From Caldifarciminota bacterium (GTDB taxonomy: Bacteria > Hydrothermota > Hydrothermia > B15-G9), in assembly GCA_027064565.1 (NCBI GenBank), contig JAMOPK010000381.1:1-5929 (forward strand): a stretch of 5,929 bases of DNA. The letters run 5' to 3'. The notes under the pieces were generated by a model, which was given only the letters and a program-made list of their open reading frames with translations, had not been told where the DNA came from and searched no databases. The position numbers and the translations under genes were made by a program. Shown in pieces: positions 5,727 through 5,929 of this stretch; the first letter of the stretch is position 1; each line of letters starts with the position of its first letter.

Positions 5727-5929
5727 TCGTATTCGACGATGTGACAATAGGTTACGACGGCATCCCGGTTCAGGAGCACCTGACCTTTGACGTTAAACGC
5801 GGTGAGTTCTGGGCGATCGTCGGGCCGAACGGCACGGGCAAATCGACGCTGGTGAAGACCATGCTGGGCCTGATCCCGCCGCTCTCCGGGACGGTCTATG
5901 TGCTTGAATGCCCTGCCACCACCGTATGC
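5717..5929 (+). CDS. ABC transporter ATP-binding protein, metal-import type (N-terminal 71 residues, cut by the window edge)
   Basis: The frame opens with ATG at 5717 and runs to the last base without a stop, giving 71 residues of an expected roughly 240-260. Tyr13 in IGYDGIPV is the A-loop tyrosine that stacks on adenine, and GPNGTGKST (36-44) is a complete Walker A motif followed by LVKTMLGLIPPLSGTVYV, the typical continuation in ABC ATPases. The combination VGPNGxGKSTLxKxxLGLxPPxSGxV is most often seen in zinc/manganese (ZnuC/MntB-like) ATPases, so a divalent metal importer is a reasonable guess. Heme or other substrates remain possible because the Q-loop, signature, Walker B and partner permease all lie beyond the edge. 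Cysteines at 65 and 71, where a glycine-rich stretch is more usual, are slightly odd. It shares 10 bp with the FMN reductase and has its own AGGAAG site, implying one operon with coupled translation. Confidence 0.85.
   Translation, partial: MGVIVFDDVTIGYDGIPVQEHLTFDVKRGEFWAIVGPNGTGKSTLVKTMLGLIPPLSGTVYVLECPATTVC

Overview
This 5.9 kb window carries six protein-coding genes, one cut by the right edge, and no RNA genes, insertion sequences or CRISPR arrays that I can see. Coding is dense and composition moderate. The gene content (CoA-transferase, aminotransferase, Mrp-type antiporter subunits, a cysteine-motif flavoprotein) suggests a bacterium with fermentative or anaerobic metabolism. I cannot name a phylum from this sequence.

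Four genes read leftward, in transcription order: an MrpE-like small membrane subunit (4922-4401), an MrpD/NuoN-like proton-translocating antiporter subunit (4388-2850), an acetyl-CoA hydrolase/transferase family CoA-transferase (2702-1404) and a PLP-dependent class I/II aminotransferase (1328-129). The mrpE-mrpD pair is tightly coupled, with 12 nt between stop and start. A 147-bp gap separates it from the CoA-transferase. A 75-bp gap holding a 23-bp near-palindrome separates the CoA-transferase from the aminotransferase. No mrpA, B, C, F or G lies next to the mrpE-mrpD pair, which is unusual because the classical Mrp antiporter needs all of its subunits.

Two genes read rightward from a 210-bp divergent intergenic region: a flavodoxin-fold NAD(P)H-dependent FMN reductase with a four-cysteine cluster (5133-5726), and the N-terminal 71 residues of an ABC transporter ATPase (5717 to the edge) resembling zinc/manganese-type import ATPases. 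These overlap by 10 bp and are probably translationally coupled. An extended -10 promoter (TGTTATAAT) preceded by two near-identical 12-mers spaced 20 bp apart lies upstream and is the best-supported regulatory site in the window.

A plausible overall reading is an energy and carbon metabolism neighbourhood: transamination and CoA exchange of short-chain acids on one side, ion/proton transport next to it, and a divergent redox/transport operon. That functional link is inference from adjacency only. I found no clearly undescribed system. The most interesting leads are the stripped-down MrpE-MrpD pair, the flavoprotein-ABC coupling with its variant cysteine motif, and the two candidate operators.
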